Under the pieces are notes generated by a model, which saw nothing but the letters and a program-made list of their open reading frames with translations, was not told where the DNA came from and did not search any database. The translations under genes and the position numbers were made by a program. Of a stretch of 64,000 bases of DNA, positions 42,392 through 52,608 are shown one piece after another. Source of the stretch: Caecitellus pseudoparvulus (taxonomy: Eukaryota > Bigyra: Bicosoecida); NCBI GenBank assembly GCA_965644315.1, contig CBFFRQ010000013.1, forward strand, positions 434,001-498,000, written 5' to 3'. Numbering within the stretch: the stretch's first letter is position 1; every line of letters starts with the position of its first letter.

Positions 42392-44156
42392 CTATTTCCC
42401 TGCGGGCCGCGGGGGTGGCAAGGCTGTTACCACCCTGCTTCCGACTGGGCGCTTTGCCCTCGGCCCTGTAGACGCAGAAGCCACTAGCCCTCGGGCGCGC
42501 TTTGTGCCACGTGCCCCAGGCACTGGTGCTGCTGCAGGCGTAACAGTGGTGCTCCAGGGCAGCTGGCGCTGTGTCAGTTCAGCGCCCCCGGAACTGGCAC
42601 TGGCGCCCATGGTCTGGGGAGTTGGCATGCTCACGGTGCGGCTGAGCAGGGCCTGGGCTCGCTGGTCACTCATGCCGCAGTTATCGCAGGTGCCTTGACA
42701 CACATCCCCCGGAGGTCGCTCACCAAAGTACCCGATCAGGCTTGCGCGGCGACACGTTTTCTGTGGGGCAGCAGCAGCGGGGAGGCGGTGTAAAGCTGGC
42801 GTCCAGCAGACAGGCTGCCCTCGATCGCTCAACGCACACCGTCTTCACAGAATGCCTTCATGCGTTCCAACTTGTCCATGTTGCGCTTGATGACAGTGGC
42901 GTTGCGACGACCGCGACCCGGGGGCCTTTTGATGAGCTGGGCGACTTTGCTGGCATCTGGGGCACGGTACATGAGCACACACCTCGCAGGAGCACCATCC
43001 CGCCCTGCCCGGCCAGATTCTTGGTAGTACCCCTCCACGCTCTTGGCGATGGTGAAGTGCACGACATAGCGCACGTTGGCCCGGTCGATGCCCATGCCAT
43101 ATGCGATGGTGGCACATACAACATCCACCACGCCTGCTTGCCACGCAGTTTGGACAAGACTGCGCTGCTTGGGGGTCATGCCAGCGTGATAGAAGTCGGC
43201 CTTGAGGCCTTGCTCTCGAAGGGCCCGTGCCACCACCGCGCACTCGTCCTGTGTTCGGCAGTACACAATGCCGCACTGCCCCTTCATTCCCGGCTCCTCA
43301 AGCAGGCCAGCCAGCTGTTTCAATGCATCTGGCACCTTGGCAGCCTTGCGAACCACCTGATACAGCAGATTTGGTCTGTTGAAGGACTGAGCAAAAGCCA
43401 GCTTCGCGTGCCCGGCTCCGCCCAGCCGCAGCGTGCTGCTGACGTCCTGCTGCACAGTCGGAGAGGCAGTCGCTGTCAGCGCCATTAGCGGCACGCCTGG
43501 ATACGACGCTCGAAGGGAACCCAGCTTCACGTAGTCTGGGCGAAAGTCGTGTCCCCACTGGCTTACACAATGCGCCTCATCCACGACGAACCTCGCCAGT
43601 AGCCCTGCTGCGTTGAGCTTGGACAGGGCTTCCCCGAGCGAGCCGCTGGATGCAAGTCGCTCGGGGGTAACATACAGCAGCTTGCATGAGGGGCCGCCAG
43701 TGTCCACAGGCCTATGCAGCTCCCTCAGCACGGCTTTGCCCTCTGCTTCGGACTGGTCACTGGCCAGGTACGTTGCGGGGATGCCTGCCACACTGCGGTG
43801 CACAAGGGCCCTGACTTGGTCATGGATGAGGGACAGCAGAGGAGAGACAACAACTGTGACGCCAGGCTGGCAGCAGGCAGGAACCTGCATCGTGTAGCGA
43901 GTGGAAGCGCGCCATGTCCTTGCGCGACAGAGCGGCCGATGCAAAGCAATTACCGCGAAGGCTGTAGCCGGCGCACCTGATAGCAGAGGCTCTTGCCCCC
44001 ACCTGTTGGCATGATCACAAAGATATCAGGTTTATCATGTCTGAGAGCCGCCTTGATGATTGGTAGCTGCTCCCCTCGAAAGTCAGAGTAGCCAAAGAGG
44101 GACTTCAGCACGCTGCGCAGCTCAGCGTCAGAGCGAGCCGCTGCCATGCCAGGCAT
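42392..44156 (-). CDS. RecQ-family DNA helicase
   Basis: 3'-5' DNA helicase for repair and recombination. Exons 43977-44156, 42838-43884 and 42392-42760 join phase 0 to 531 aa. Motif 0 ([10 protein letters not shown]) and Walker A (MPTGGGKS) are in exon 1. [11 protein letters not shown], the DEAH box ([19 protein letters not shown]), [34 protein letters not shown] and [10 protein letters not shown] follow. The zinc-binding region is FCED...[12 protein letters not shown]...CQGTCDNC. There is no HRDC domain. A Pro/Ala/Arg-rich tail of about 80 residues ends the protein. The short form resembles RECQL or RECQ5-core enzymes rather than BLM or WRN. Confidence 0.93.
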
Positions 44157-44401
44157 GCAGGCAGTCCCCCCCGCTGACGCCCAACACAGTGTTCACCAAA
44201 ACCGAATCAGGGTTGGGTGTCAATTTTACTTTGACACATGCTATTTGCACCCACCCCCAGCGGCTGCGGCTGACTTCAATCGCCAACGCCAAACCTTCAC
44301 CTTCCATCGTACGGTCGTGCAGGTTTTGGCCTCCTACCTGAACGCCTGCGGTCCAGCCAGCTCTTGCTCTTGCCCAGGGCACGTGCTCTTGCTTTTCCAC
44401 G

Positions 44402-45332
44402 ATGCCCACAGCGACAGCCCCTCGTATCGCTGTGGCAGGGTGAGTTCGGGGAGGTCGCTGGGACGCCTTCTGGCGAGCACTCCTTGCGCCACCCCATACG
44501 CTCCTACTTGCGCCCAGGAAGGACTATGACCCTGACGCGGTGGACTGGAACTTTAAGTGGTTGAGCTTGCTTGATTTAGGCGCGGCAGTCTTCCTGGGTG
44601 AGTACGCTGCTGCGGCAGACGGCCAGTGTGGAGCCTGGTGCTGTCGCAGCGACCTAGGCACGCAACAAGTCTTACTTCCCATAGGCATGAGCGGCGTGAA
44701 CTTCATCTTGGGGGTAGTCCTTGGATCATTTGATATTGCGCGCCTTGATAGGCTTGTGTACGGCGCGTATCTCGTGTAGGTGGCTGCGAAGCGCCCCGCC
44801 GCAGGCCGCATGGCATGGCCTGGTCACCCCCTTCCAACGCAGGGTATTTGCGCTCATCATTGCCATTACCGCGATTGCTTTCCTGTCCACGCTGCGGAAT
44901 TGGGCCAAGTTCTGCTACTCATGGACAGGGCGAGGGGCTGCCTTCATCTTCCTCGGCTTCTCAGCTCTCAGCCCAGGCAGCCTGATGTACCTCATCGTGC
45001 CCTGCATTGTAGTCCTGATCGGGGTGGTATACTGCATCTTGGGGTGCGCGTGCCCTATTCCGGTGCCTTTACCCTTCATGTTTGCCGCTGATCTCATCGA
45101 TGAGCACGAGCGCGAGAACCCAGGCTACATCGATGCTCGGCGAAAGCACAACGCCCGGAAGGCGCAGGCACGCCTGAACAAGGTGGCTCAAAAGAAAACA
45201 GAGGAACGCCAAGCGCTTGCCACGAGAGAGCACGACTTGGCGCGACAAGAAGCTGAGGCTCGGGCGAAAGCTGCTGCCGCCGCAAAGGAGAGGCAGTCCG
45301 TGGCCAGGGAGCGCAAGGAGGCGTTTGCGTGA
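44402..45332 (+). CDS. COPI-associated membrane protein
   Basis: Exons 44402-44439, 44518-44597, 44685-44775 and 44843-45332 join in phase to 232 aa. Four hydrophobic segments are seen: LLDLGAAVFLGMSGVNFILG, VFALIIAITAIAFLSTL, then a short WTGRGAAFIFLGFSAL and MYLIVPCIVVLIGVVYCILG. The motif YSWTGRGAAFIFLGF is the hallmark of the COPI_assoc family. The C-terminal 80 residues are a charged Ala/Lys/Glu coiled coil in the cytosol. The middle intron (44598-44684, 87 nt) is stop-free. It is divergent from RecQ (245 bp) and convergent with the YbjN-like gene (11 bp). Confidence 0.7.
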
Positions 45333-45343
45333 GCAGCGTCGCA

Positions 45344-47179
45344 TCACGCCCAGAATGCATTGCTCGCGTGTGGGCTGCACAGTCCTGCTTGTCCCGCGTG
45401 AGCAGGGCCAGGCTCAAGTGCTGAGTTGCTGGAGTATGCGGCCCCCCCTCCACAATCTTGGGCCACGAATCCTTGCCCGTGCACCTCCCCATGCAGAACG
45501 CAGCGTGCAGCGAGCCCATGCCACCCACGCTTCGTGTACATCACTGGTTGAGCGTGGTATGGAGGGGGCGTGGGAGGGATTGACACCCCGCGGCCAGCCC
45601 ATGCTGTCTCAAGGCAGGGAATGAGTGCTGAGAAGAGGCCCAAGGCATTCTGGACCAACCCTGTGAAGTACTTTCCAGCCTGCTCTTTGCCAAGAGCAGC
45701 AGGCACGAAGGCGCCAATCGCCAGCCACAAGCTTTCCACCGCGCCATGTGCTGGATCCCGCACCACGTCCAGCTGTCCCACCTCCAGGCTAGCATTGATC
45801 CAAGCTGCCCATGAAGACAGGGCCCGAAACCTCTGCTGGTGTGGCACAGCTGAGCAAGGCTCCACATTGGTCGGCCATAGAGACAAGTCGGGCTCCACGC
45901 GTAGGAGGCACCTTGTGCCTGTGCCACACTTAGATGCAGTGTAGTCCAAGTACAGGTCAACGTTTTCGGAGAACGGAAAGTCACGCTTCCCTTCCACCTT
46001 GCATCGGGATGAGACCGTGCACATGGCCGGATCCCAAGACCACGCAGTGACTCCGCTCGCCTGTAACGCCGCCAAGAAGCCCCTGGCAGCACACGAGCCT
46101 GCTTCGCAAGCCCATGGCACGCGGGCCAGTGACAACATGCTCAGCACTGTTAAACGTGGAATGACTGCGGAGTTCAGTCTGGCTGCTGTGCCTGGAGGAA
46201 GAATGCTTGAGCTCGAGCTGGCGGCCGCGGATTGCTCGCCTGCGCACGCTCGCGGCATGCGAGCAAAGGTGGGGCTGCCGCCGTCGGTCCTCTGCGAGCT
46301 TTGAGAGCTGAGCGACGGTGCAGACGGGTCACCCCCGCCAGGTAGCTGGGGCAAGACTGCATCTCTGAGCTGTAGAAAACTGACTTGCATGAGCCCAAGC
46401 TCGCCACAGGCTTGGGCCGTGCGTGCCAGCCCAACATCATGGCTGGTCGGAAAGTGCGCCCACTGCCCGACGCTATCATGGGCTTGAGCTTCCACCATAG
46501 CCACAGCGATCGCAGGTGCAATGCTACCCATGCCAACTGCAAATGCACATGGCGCATACATCTCAAGCACAGCTGCGGCTGCCGCGACGGCATCTGCGAC
46601 GAGCACTCCGCGCCGTGTGGCTGACTGCACTTCCACGGCACATGCCCGGAAAGAGATTGTCACACCTCGTGCATGCACATGAAGGAGCTGGAAAGATCCA
46701 AGTGGCAAGCCATGGTTCATGCGCGCGCACAACTCTGATAGTGCATCACGACGCTGCACGGGGAAGGCGATGCCGAGCGTGGCGGTCACAGCCCACCTCT
46801 GCGGATCTGCCTCTACACTCAGGGGGTCCAATTCTGCAACGCAAAGTTGCATGCTCGCCATGAAGGCACCAGCTTGAACCTGTAAGTGGCGCAGCAGGTT
46901 TGAATAGGACTCCCACGTGTGCTGCAGCGCGGGTGGAGCCTGCAGAGGAACGGCAGCGAAACCGATTTCGCGGCCGTGTTTGAGGGACGCGGCTGGGTCG
47001 AAGCCTGCAGTTAGCCAAGGCATGGGTGGAGAAGGAGACCACATCAGCCCAAGCAGCTTAGAAATTGTGTCAAGGGTGGACCGCTGTGCTTGCTCATCGC
47101 TTGTGGGACCTGCTGCATCCATTGCTGTTTGAGCAGCTGTGTGTTGAGGCGCCGCGTGTTTCCGCTGGCTGTGCGACAT
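45344..47179 (-). CDS. Uncharacterised protein with possible YbjN-like fold
   Basis: Frame of 612 codons from MSHSQRKHAA (alternative ATG at 47122, MDAAGPTSDE). The longer open frame to 47386 starts at TTG and is not used. A segment reading LSELCARMNHGLPLGSFQLLHVHARGV, with FRACAVEV soon after, resembles the bacterial YbjN/type III chaperone-like fold (R.N..l..G.f.....g.v.fR). It is followed by a helix pair and AFAVGMGSIAPAIAV. The rest has no familiar domain; there is no signal peptide or membrane span. The YbjN assignment is inference from a short pattern. Confidence 0.45.
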   Translation of the reverse strand: MSHSQRKHAAPQHTAAQTAMDAAGPTSDEQAQRSTLDTISKLLGLMWSPSPPMPWLTAGFDPAASLKHGREIGFAAVPLQAPPALQHTWESYSNLLRHLQVQAGAFMASMQLCVAELDPLSVEADPQRWAVTATLGIAFPVQRRDALSELCARMNHGLPLGSFQLLHVHARGVTISFRACAVEVQSATRRGVLVADAVAAAAAVLEMYAPCAFAVGMGSIAPAIAVAMVEAQAHDSVGQWAHFPTSHDVGLARTAQACGELGLMQVSFLQLRDAVLPQLPGGGDPSAPSLSSQSSQRTDGGSPTFARMPRACAGEQSAAASSSSSILPPGTAARLNSAVIPRLTVLSMLSLARVPWACEAGSCAARGFLAALQASGVTAWSWDPAMCTVSSRCKVEGKRDFPFSENVDLYLDYTASKCGTGTRCLLRVEPDLSLWPTNVEPCSAVPHQQRFRALSSWAAWINASLEVGQLDVVRDPAHGAVESLWLAIGAFVPAALGKEQAGKYFTGLVQNALGLFSALIPCLETAWAGRGVSIPPTPPPYHAQPVMYTKRGWHGLAARCVLHGEVHGQGFVAQDCGGGAAYSSNSALEPGPAHAGQAGLCSPHASNAFWA

Positions 47180-47392
47180 GGAAACCTTAGAGGCCCCTCT
47201 GTGTGCGGCACTGAGTGCAGCCCTGCTTGAAATCAGGGATGGAGTTGACCCGCGCGCTGTGGAAGGGGGGTGACTGCTGTGCTTTCCAAGTGCGATATGA
47301 CCACCACCTGCAAAATCCTTCAACCTGCTCAGCAGATTACAAGCTGCGGGCAGCCCCCAATAGAGTATGTTGATCAAAGTCAACAATAAGAC

Positions 47393-48709
47393 ATGAGCCG
47401 TTTTACCCGCTTTTCATTTTTGGATGGACTTGTGCCAGCATGGCTGCCCATGCTGTCCATCAGTGCCGGAAACGCAAGCCCCCCTGAGTCATCAAGCCAG
47501 GGTGCTGATGGCCGAAGAAACTGGAATTCTGGCATGCAGTTAGTGAAGGAAAGTGCTGCATCGCTTCTGTTGTGCCAAGAAGCGCTGGAGAGCTTCAACG
47601 CGTCGTGGAGTGGAGTGGATGTGTCAACGGCAGAGTTTCGTGCGGCATTGAAAGTGCAGGCAGCCTTTCAAGCAGTGTGCGATCTGGCGACGGTAGCTCG
47701 TCAACGACTGGACTTGAAAGCTCAGCTTAAATCGTTTGGGTGCAGCTGCACCACGTTCCTTGCTGAGGCACGTCTCCAGTTCCTCCACTATGCTTCTGAG
47801 CTGCGGCGAGTGGACTCTCTTGCAGCGCAACTCCAGGCATCTACGACGGGCCAAGACATGCTAAATGAGATCGAATCGCTCGGCACAGATATAGAAAGCA
47901 TGCTCCTATCTCCTCTCACCCTCGTGCGGGCTTGTGCGCATGTGGATGGGCTCCCGGCGGCGGGCACGGGAGAGCTGCGAGGCGCTGCCTGTGGCCTTCT
48001 CAAAGACATGCAAGCTGCAGTTCTTGTGCATGCTACGACGGAGAAGGGGAGCCAAGTGGATGCCCTTGGGGTTGAGGTTGCGATCCAGTGCACCCTGCCG
48101 CCCTGTGGTGGTGCTCCTGGCCTCAGCACCCCTCAGGGGACTCAAACAGAACCGCCCTGTCCAGCCCAAGGTCCCGCGGCAGGCGTCCCGAGGGGGAGCG
48201 CGACAGACCCACAGCCTGGCCAAGCCCACAGCGGGCAAGCCGCGCAGGAGACTCTTGACTCCGCGCACTCTGAGCAGGCAGACGAGGCGTTGAGTGTGCA
48301 TCGATGCATTGGCCGAGCCGCACCCTCCCCGCTGCTCCTGCTCTCTGATACTCGCGAGGCAGGACCACCCCCCAGTGCAGAGCTTTGCCGGCCAGTGCCC
48401 CTGCGTAGCCAGACACTGCCTTCTTTCAGGACTCCCACAACCTGGATGCATGACCAGCATGTGCCTTCCCCTGGACGAGGAAGGTCCAAGAAGCACCCCC
48501 TCATGCACGGAAAGTACGCCAAGCGCTTGGAAGAATCGCGTCACAGTGGGGCGCTCTCAATGCTGTCCAGCTCCCACGCGTACAAGGCCCGCCTGAGCGC
48601 CATCCTCCAAGAGCTTGAAGTTGACTTTGAGAGACACGCCGCGACTCCCGCTGGGCCCTTTTCTCCTCGAGCGAGCTCACGTTCCACAACAAGCAGGCAG
48701 CATCAATGA
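47393..48709 (+). CDS. Uncharacterised helical protein
   Basis: Intronless, 438 aa, starting MSRFTRFSFLDGL. Residues about 50-160 are predicted helical (ASLLLCQEALESFNASW, LARQRLDLKAQL-type heptads). The middle is Pro/Gly/Ser-rich. The C-terminus has HGKYAKRLEE and YKARLSAILQELEVDFERH, another helix. I recognise no family. It is divergent from the YbjN-like gene (213 bp). Its TGA is separated by a single base from the stop of the convergent glycosyltransferase gene. Confidence 0.55.
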   Translation: MSRFTRFSFLDGLVPAWLPMLSISAGNASPPESSSQGADGRRNWNSGMQLVKESAASLLLCQEALESFNASWSGVDVSTAEFRAALKVQAAFQAVCDLATVARQRLDLKAQLKSFGCSCTTFLAEARLQFLHYASELRRVDSLAAQLQASTTGQDMLNEIESLGTDIESMLLSPLTLVRACAHVDGLPAAGTGELRGAACGLLKDMQAAVLVHATTEKGSQVDALGVEVAIQCTLPPCGGAPGLSTPQGTQTEPPCPAQGPAAGVPRGSATDPQPGQAHSGQAAQETLDSAHSEQADEALSVHRCIGRAAPSPLLLLSDTREAGPPPSAELCRPVPLRSQTLPSFRTPTTWMHDQHVPSPGRGRSKKHPLMHGKYAKRLEESRHSGALSMLSSSHAYKARLSAILQELEVDFERHAATPAGPFSPRASSRSTTSRQHQ

Positions 48710-48710
48710 G

Positions 48711-50096
48711 CTAAGGTGGCGGCAGGCGCAGTTGAGGCTTCTCAAGCACGTTGCAGTCCCACCGACTGGGGCTCTGTAGGATCTCCCCCCCCTGGACCCC
48801 TCCTCGTGGAATGCCACCTGCGCCAGTAAAGTGCCAGCAGCGTCGAATCTGATGAACGACGTGGTATGTCTCCCTTTCGTCGTTTACAAGGTTGCCCGAT
48901 GCCTCGTCAAACAGCAAGTGGTCCACACGATCCAAGGTCATGATAGGACCCCGCTCCAGCGAATACTTGACGGTCGGCTGCACTAAGTCACTGTGGACGA
49001 TGTAGTTGTGAAGCCCTTGGTCGTTGCCGTGGCGGCCACACCAGGGGTGCTGCCTGGAAAATCGGTCCTGAAGTGTCAAGTACTTCAACGCGTGGGGCGT
49101 GGTTGCAAGCGTTGTGCCTGAACAGGAGGCACGCTTCCCCCATAACCGGTGCATGGCAGCGTTACCAAAGCACTGCGATATCCACTCCGCGTTTATGTCA
49201 GGGTACTCCATCGTGTTCCGTTCGTTTTCTAGGAATGCATGGAGGCCAGGCTTGAAGCCCCCCGCCTCTGTCCGAATGATGTCAAAGGGGTCAAGCTGAA
49301 ACACGACATCGGTTACATCAGCAAACATAACTGCATCGTACTTTTCGGACAGACCCCACTCCTGGAGCATGTGCCGGTATGCAGAGAAGCGCACGGAGCT
49401 TGCGGCGATACCGTCCCATCGCGTTACTGGTCCAAATGCTAACTCCACCGCGAAGGCACCCCCCCCTTCCTTGGAGCTGAACTCAGAAAGGGTTGGCAGG
49501 TACGCTTCCGCTGTGTCTGTGACAATGAAAACGTCCGCTTCACAACCTGTGCCCCGCAGCGTTCGCAAGAAACGCTGCAGCTGAGGAGGCGGTGCAGTGG
49601 TGTACATGCCAAAGACAGCTACGCGCTGTGGCGAAGTGCGTGGAAGGCTGGAGGGTGTCGACCACCGGTGCATGACAGCAGTTTTATCAGCGCTGAAGTC
49701 CTCCCCGCTTCCCACTTGGCGGGGGTCGTGCAGTGCTAGCGAAGGCACAACCATATTGTCTTGCGTGATCACCATCCACGTCAGCGAGTACCCACAGGCA
49801 CCCAAGAAAGCCAGCCCCCAGAAACAAAGCACGGGGGCGGCAATTCTTCTCGCGAAAAAAGCCCAATTAAATGATCCATGCACCCAAAGGCCTGGCTTGC
49901 GTTGCTTTTCGCGGACCGAGTGGGGCAGCAGCCGAGGACCAGCCACAACGCCGCAGACCCCACATGCCCGCTCCCACACTCCAAGGTAGCCCAACGCAGC
50001 AAAGAGAAGGGAACCAAGCACAAGAATCAAGACGGCCGCATTGTATGCAGAGAGGTACGTCGGGTGGTACCAGTACGGCAGGTCACTTTCCGGCAT
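48711..50096 (-). CDS. Membrane glycosyltransferase-like protein
   Basis: Intronless, 461 aa, ATG at 50096. Two N-terminal membrane segments (AAVLILVLGSLLFAALGYL and LCFWGLAFLGACGYSLTWM) anchor a lumenal or cytosolic catalytic domain. The region VAVFGMYT, then YDAVMFADVTDVVFQLDPFD, fits a nucleotide-diphospho-sugar transferase with a DxxD metal-binding motif. Later conserved-looking motifs are FNAGV-position NAEWISQCFG and WCGRHGNDQGLHNYIVH, typical of GT-A enzymes where a late D-Q-N block closes the active site. The sugar donor is unknown. GCGGAAATTG lies 12 bp upstream of the ATG. Confidence 0.6.
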   Translation of the reverse strand: MPESDLPYWYHPTYLSAYNAAVLILVLGSLLFAALGYLGVWERACGVCGVVAGPRLLPHSVREKQRKPGLWVHGSFNWAFFARRIAAPVLCFWGLAFLGACGYSLTWMVITQDNMVVPSLALHDPRQVGSGEDFSADKTAVMHRWSTPSSLPRTSPQRVAVFGMYTTAPPPQLQRFLRTLRGTGCEADVFIVTDTAEAYLPTLSEFSSKEGGGAFAVELAFGPVTRWDGIAASSVRFSAYRHMLQEWGLSEKYDAVMFADVTDVVFQLDPFDIIRTEAGGFKPGLHAFLENERNTMEYPDINAEWISQCFGNAAMHRLWGKRASCSGTTLATTPHALKYLTLQDRFSRQHPWCGRHGNDQGLHNYIVHSDLVQPTVKYSLERGPIMTLDRVDHLLFDEASGNLVNDERETYHVVHQIRRCWHFTGAGGIPRGGVQGGEILQSPSRWDCNVLEKPQLRLPPP

Positions 50097-50107
50097 GGTT
50101 GATCGAG

Positions 50108-50117
50108 CAATTTCCGC
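50108..50117 (-). promoter_or_regulatory. Recurrent decamer GCGGAAATTG just upstream of glycosyltransferase ATG
   Basis: Exact copy on the gene strand, 12 bp before the ATG. Other exact copies are at 11223, 20074, 28795, 29631, 55480, 58857 and 63965. Function unknown. Confidence 0.35.
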
Positions 50118-50229
50118 CAGCTTCCGCTGCCAGTCGTCTGGGTCTGACCTCGATTGCCGCCACTTGGGCTAGGCGAGCAGACAGCGCAACTTTCAACTGA
50201 AGACTTGCACAACAAGTGCGTGGATTTTG

Positions 50230-52608
50230 CTACTGAGTTGGTTGCGGTCCCTCTGTAGCACAGTGATCTGAAGGCAGCCCTCCGCCTGTGAGTCCGTCCC
50301 CGCCGCCGCCTGGGTTTGCACACCCTGCAGCGAGCTGCCGTGCTTTGAGAAGTTGTGCAGCACCTCCACGACGCCGCTGCACGACACGATCGTGCGAAGC
50401 TGCTTGTACAGTGGCGGCCCGCGCCTGAGAGCGCGGCCGCGCATACTCCACGATGCTGCGCTGGCCCCTTGACGAGTCATGGCAAGTCAGCTGCAGGATC
50501 CGCTGCAACGCGCCAGGCATGAACACAACCATTGAAGTGACATCATCATGTACACGCCTGCGACAGCGCAAGCTTCCCCCCAGCAGCACCGGAAGGGACA
50601 CGCCAGCCACGCTGCCAGCCTTTGCCAACGCAGCGACAGCGATGCGGTCTGCCGCCGAGGTGCCCAGGCGCACCCGCGCCACGCCTTGGGCAGCACAAGC
50701 CACAGGATGTTCCACGATGCTGAACATAGACCCGCTGGAATGCACGCTTGCAGTGCCAGCCCCCCAGGCTTGCTCCTGCAGCACATGTGCAGGCCGAAGC
50801 TGCCCAGACGTAAAGCAGATGCCGGGAGGCAGAGTGTGCCCTAGCACCAGCGGTGCCACTGCAGGTGATGCAGTTCCAGGCGAAGCAACATGCGCCATTC
50901 GCTGGCTCTTCCGTGGACTCCGCTCTAGGGCACGGTCGGCACTACTCACCTCGCGGCGACGTCGCCGCGTCGAGCGAGGGGTGCCCGGAACAGCAACAGC
51001 CGAGCCAGGCCACCGCAGCGGCATGGCCAACAAAGATGCTGGCGGGCCTCGCAAGTTATGCAAGGGCTTGTGATCAGTGAGCGTGCCGCTGGTTGTGTTG
51101 GCCCGCTGAAGCTTGGCACGACGAGGTGGCGGGGGCGGGATGGAGGTGGCCGCCGCGGCCACTGTGTGACGCAGGCGCGGCTCTAGCACGGAGTCCACAA
51201 CCTCTTGGCATGACAGGCGCTCGTGCACCCCATCAGAGGACAAGACGAGGAACAGGTCAGCCTCATTAACCTCGTGCACAGTCAACTCCGGCACAGCGCA
51301 GATGTACGGCGTGTGCGTGGAGCCGCCACAAGCCCAGCCTTCGTGCTTCAAGTACAGGTCTCCCAATGCCCGTGTCACCGACAGGGAACCCGCCACGCGA
51401 ACGGGTGGCTGCTGCACTCGGCGTGCGACGTCCCCAGCGGAGGGGCGGAATGGCCGGCTGTCTCGGGCTGACCCATGCACGAGCACTTGGCGCTCCTGCA
51501 CAGCCAGCACCTCCTGCAAATTGCTGTGGTTGTGATCGCGAGTGAGCAAGATCCCACGCACTACACTCTGGTCCACTCCTGTCCCCAGGGCATCGGCTGC
51601 TGAGACCTTGGAGCTCTGTGCGTCACCCCCTCGGCTGGCCAGCTTGCGTTGGACAGCAGCATACACCCGAGCTTCCAGGGGGGCTTCACCGCCTCCAGCA
51701 GAAGCAGCCTCCGTCGCGGACTGCACGCGTGCCGCTCCGTTCATAAACTGGGTGCTGGCCCGGCTTGCGCTGCCCACGGCCGGTGCCACTGCTTGCGTCC
51801 CCAGCACCCCGCGGCAGTCGCCAATGTTTGCAATGAGCAGCAAGCCATTTTTCATGAGACCAATCACTGCACATGCCCCACTGTGTGCTAGAGCCTTGCT
51901 TTGCTCAGGGAGAGCCCTAAAGAGCTCACCCCCCCGCCCTTGCCGTGGCTGGCGTCCGGACCGAGTGGGTTTGCACGCCCCTGTGGTTGACGCTGCCGCC
52001 TCATCGTCACTGCACAGTGGTTGGTTGTCGAGCATGGATAGGACAAAGTCCGCCCAGGCCTGCTCCACCTCCTCCACTGCCCCGAGCAGGGCAGCCTTCC
52101 CCTCGTCACCGGCGCCGGCCCGTGTCAGGCGAGCCTGAATGGCCCGGGGCAGCCTGCGCGCCATGAAGGCAGAGCACGCATCACCACCATGACCGTCCAA
52201 CACCCCCATGACGGTGGCACCGGTGTCTTCATCGTGCACGAAAAAGTGGCGGTCTTCGCACGGGTCATTGGCGGGGAAGGTGGCTGCAACGTACGCTGGC
52301 ACACTGGTGCACAGGCCATTCTGCACTGCGTAGTCTACGGAGGGTGGCGCCATTGGATACCGCAGGCGGGAGGATGATGCGACACTAGCTGCACTGCTTG
52401 CTGTGTGCACAGGTGCCGGGGCCGGCGCCTCATGTACTCTTGCCGGTGCTTGGCTTCGGGCCGGCGCCGTTGCCGAGCGACGCAGCGACGCTGGACGACT
52501 GTGATCAGGGGTGGCAGGCGTTGGGAGCTCACACGTGACGCGGGGTTTGAGGTTGGGGGCAAGGAGATTCAGAGGGGCAACTTGGGGAGGTACATGTTGG
52601 GTGCTCAT
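50230..52608 (-). CDS. PP2C-family Ser/Thr phosphatase, pyruvate-dehydrogenase-phosphatase-like
   Basis: Intronless, 792 aa from MSTQHVPPQV; the open frame to 52665 starts at GTG and is not used. Metal-site motifs are in order: CEDRHFF (E118, D119), VMGVLDGHGGDACS (D138-G142), ANIGDCRGVLG, GSLSVTRALGDLYLKHEG, VLSSDGVHERLS and a late HDDVTSMVVFM. The motif NDPCEDR and GILLTRDHNHSN are closest to PDP/PPTC7-like mitochondrial PP2Cs (N.P.EDR; LT.DHN..N). A 90-residue low-complexity leader, inserts between catalytic blocks and a long Arg/Gly-rich tail roughly double the usual size. The substrate cannot be inferred securely. Confidence 0.85.
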   Translation of the reverse strand: MSTQHVPPQVAPLNLLAPNLKPRVTCELPTPATPDHSRPASLRRSATAPARSQAPARVHEAPAPAPVHTASSAASVASSSRLRYPMAPPSVDYAVQNGLCTSVPAYVAATFPANDPCEDRHFFVHDEDTGATVMGVLDGHGGDACSAFMARRLPRAIQARLTRAGAGDEGKAALLGAVEEVEQAWADFVLSMLDNQPLCSDDEAAASTTGACKPTRSGRQPRQGRGGELFRALPEQSKALAHSGACAVIGLMKNGLLLIANIGDCRGVLGTQAVAPAVGSASRASTQFMNGAARVQSATEAASAGGGEAPLEARVYAAVQRKLASRGGDAQSSKVSAADALGTGVDQSVVRGILLTRDHNHSNLQEVLAVQERQVLVHGSARDSRPFRPSAGDVARRVQQPPVRVAGSLSVTRALGDLYLKHEGWACGGSTHTPYICAVPELTVHEVNEADLFLVLSSDGVHERLSCQEVVDSVLEPRLRHTVAAAATSIPPPPPRRAKLQRANTTSGTLTDHKPLHNLRGPPASLLAMPLRWPGSAVAVPGTPRSTRRRRREVSSADRALERSPRKSQRMAHVASPGTASPAVAPLVLGHTLPPGICFTSGQLRPAHVLQEQAWGAGTASVHSSGSMFSIVEHPVACAAQGVARVRLGTSAADRIAVAALAKAGSVAGVSLPVLLGGSLRCRRRVHDDVTSMVVFMPGALQRILQLTCHDSSRGQRSIVEYARPRSQARAATVQAASHDRVVQRRRGGAAQLLKARQLAAGCANPGGGGDGLTGGGLPSDHCATEGPQPTQ

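Noticed and set aside
47180-47386. Extension of the YbjN-like frame to within 6 bp of the divergent gene start
   Set aside because: The first codon is TTG; the first ATG in frame is at 47179, so the apparent 6-bp divergent spacing is an artefact.
50950-50967. GC-rich palindrome in the PP2C coding region
   Set aside because: It lies in Arg codons (CGN runs) and is explained by composition.
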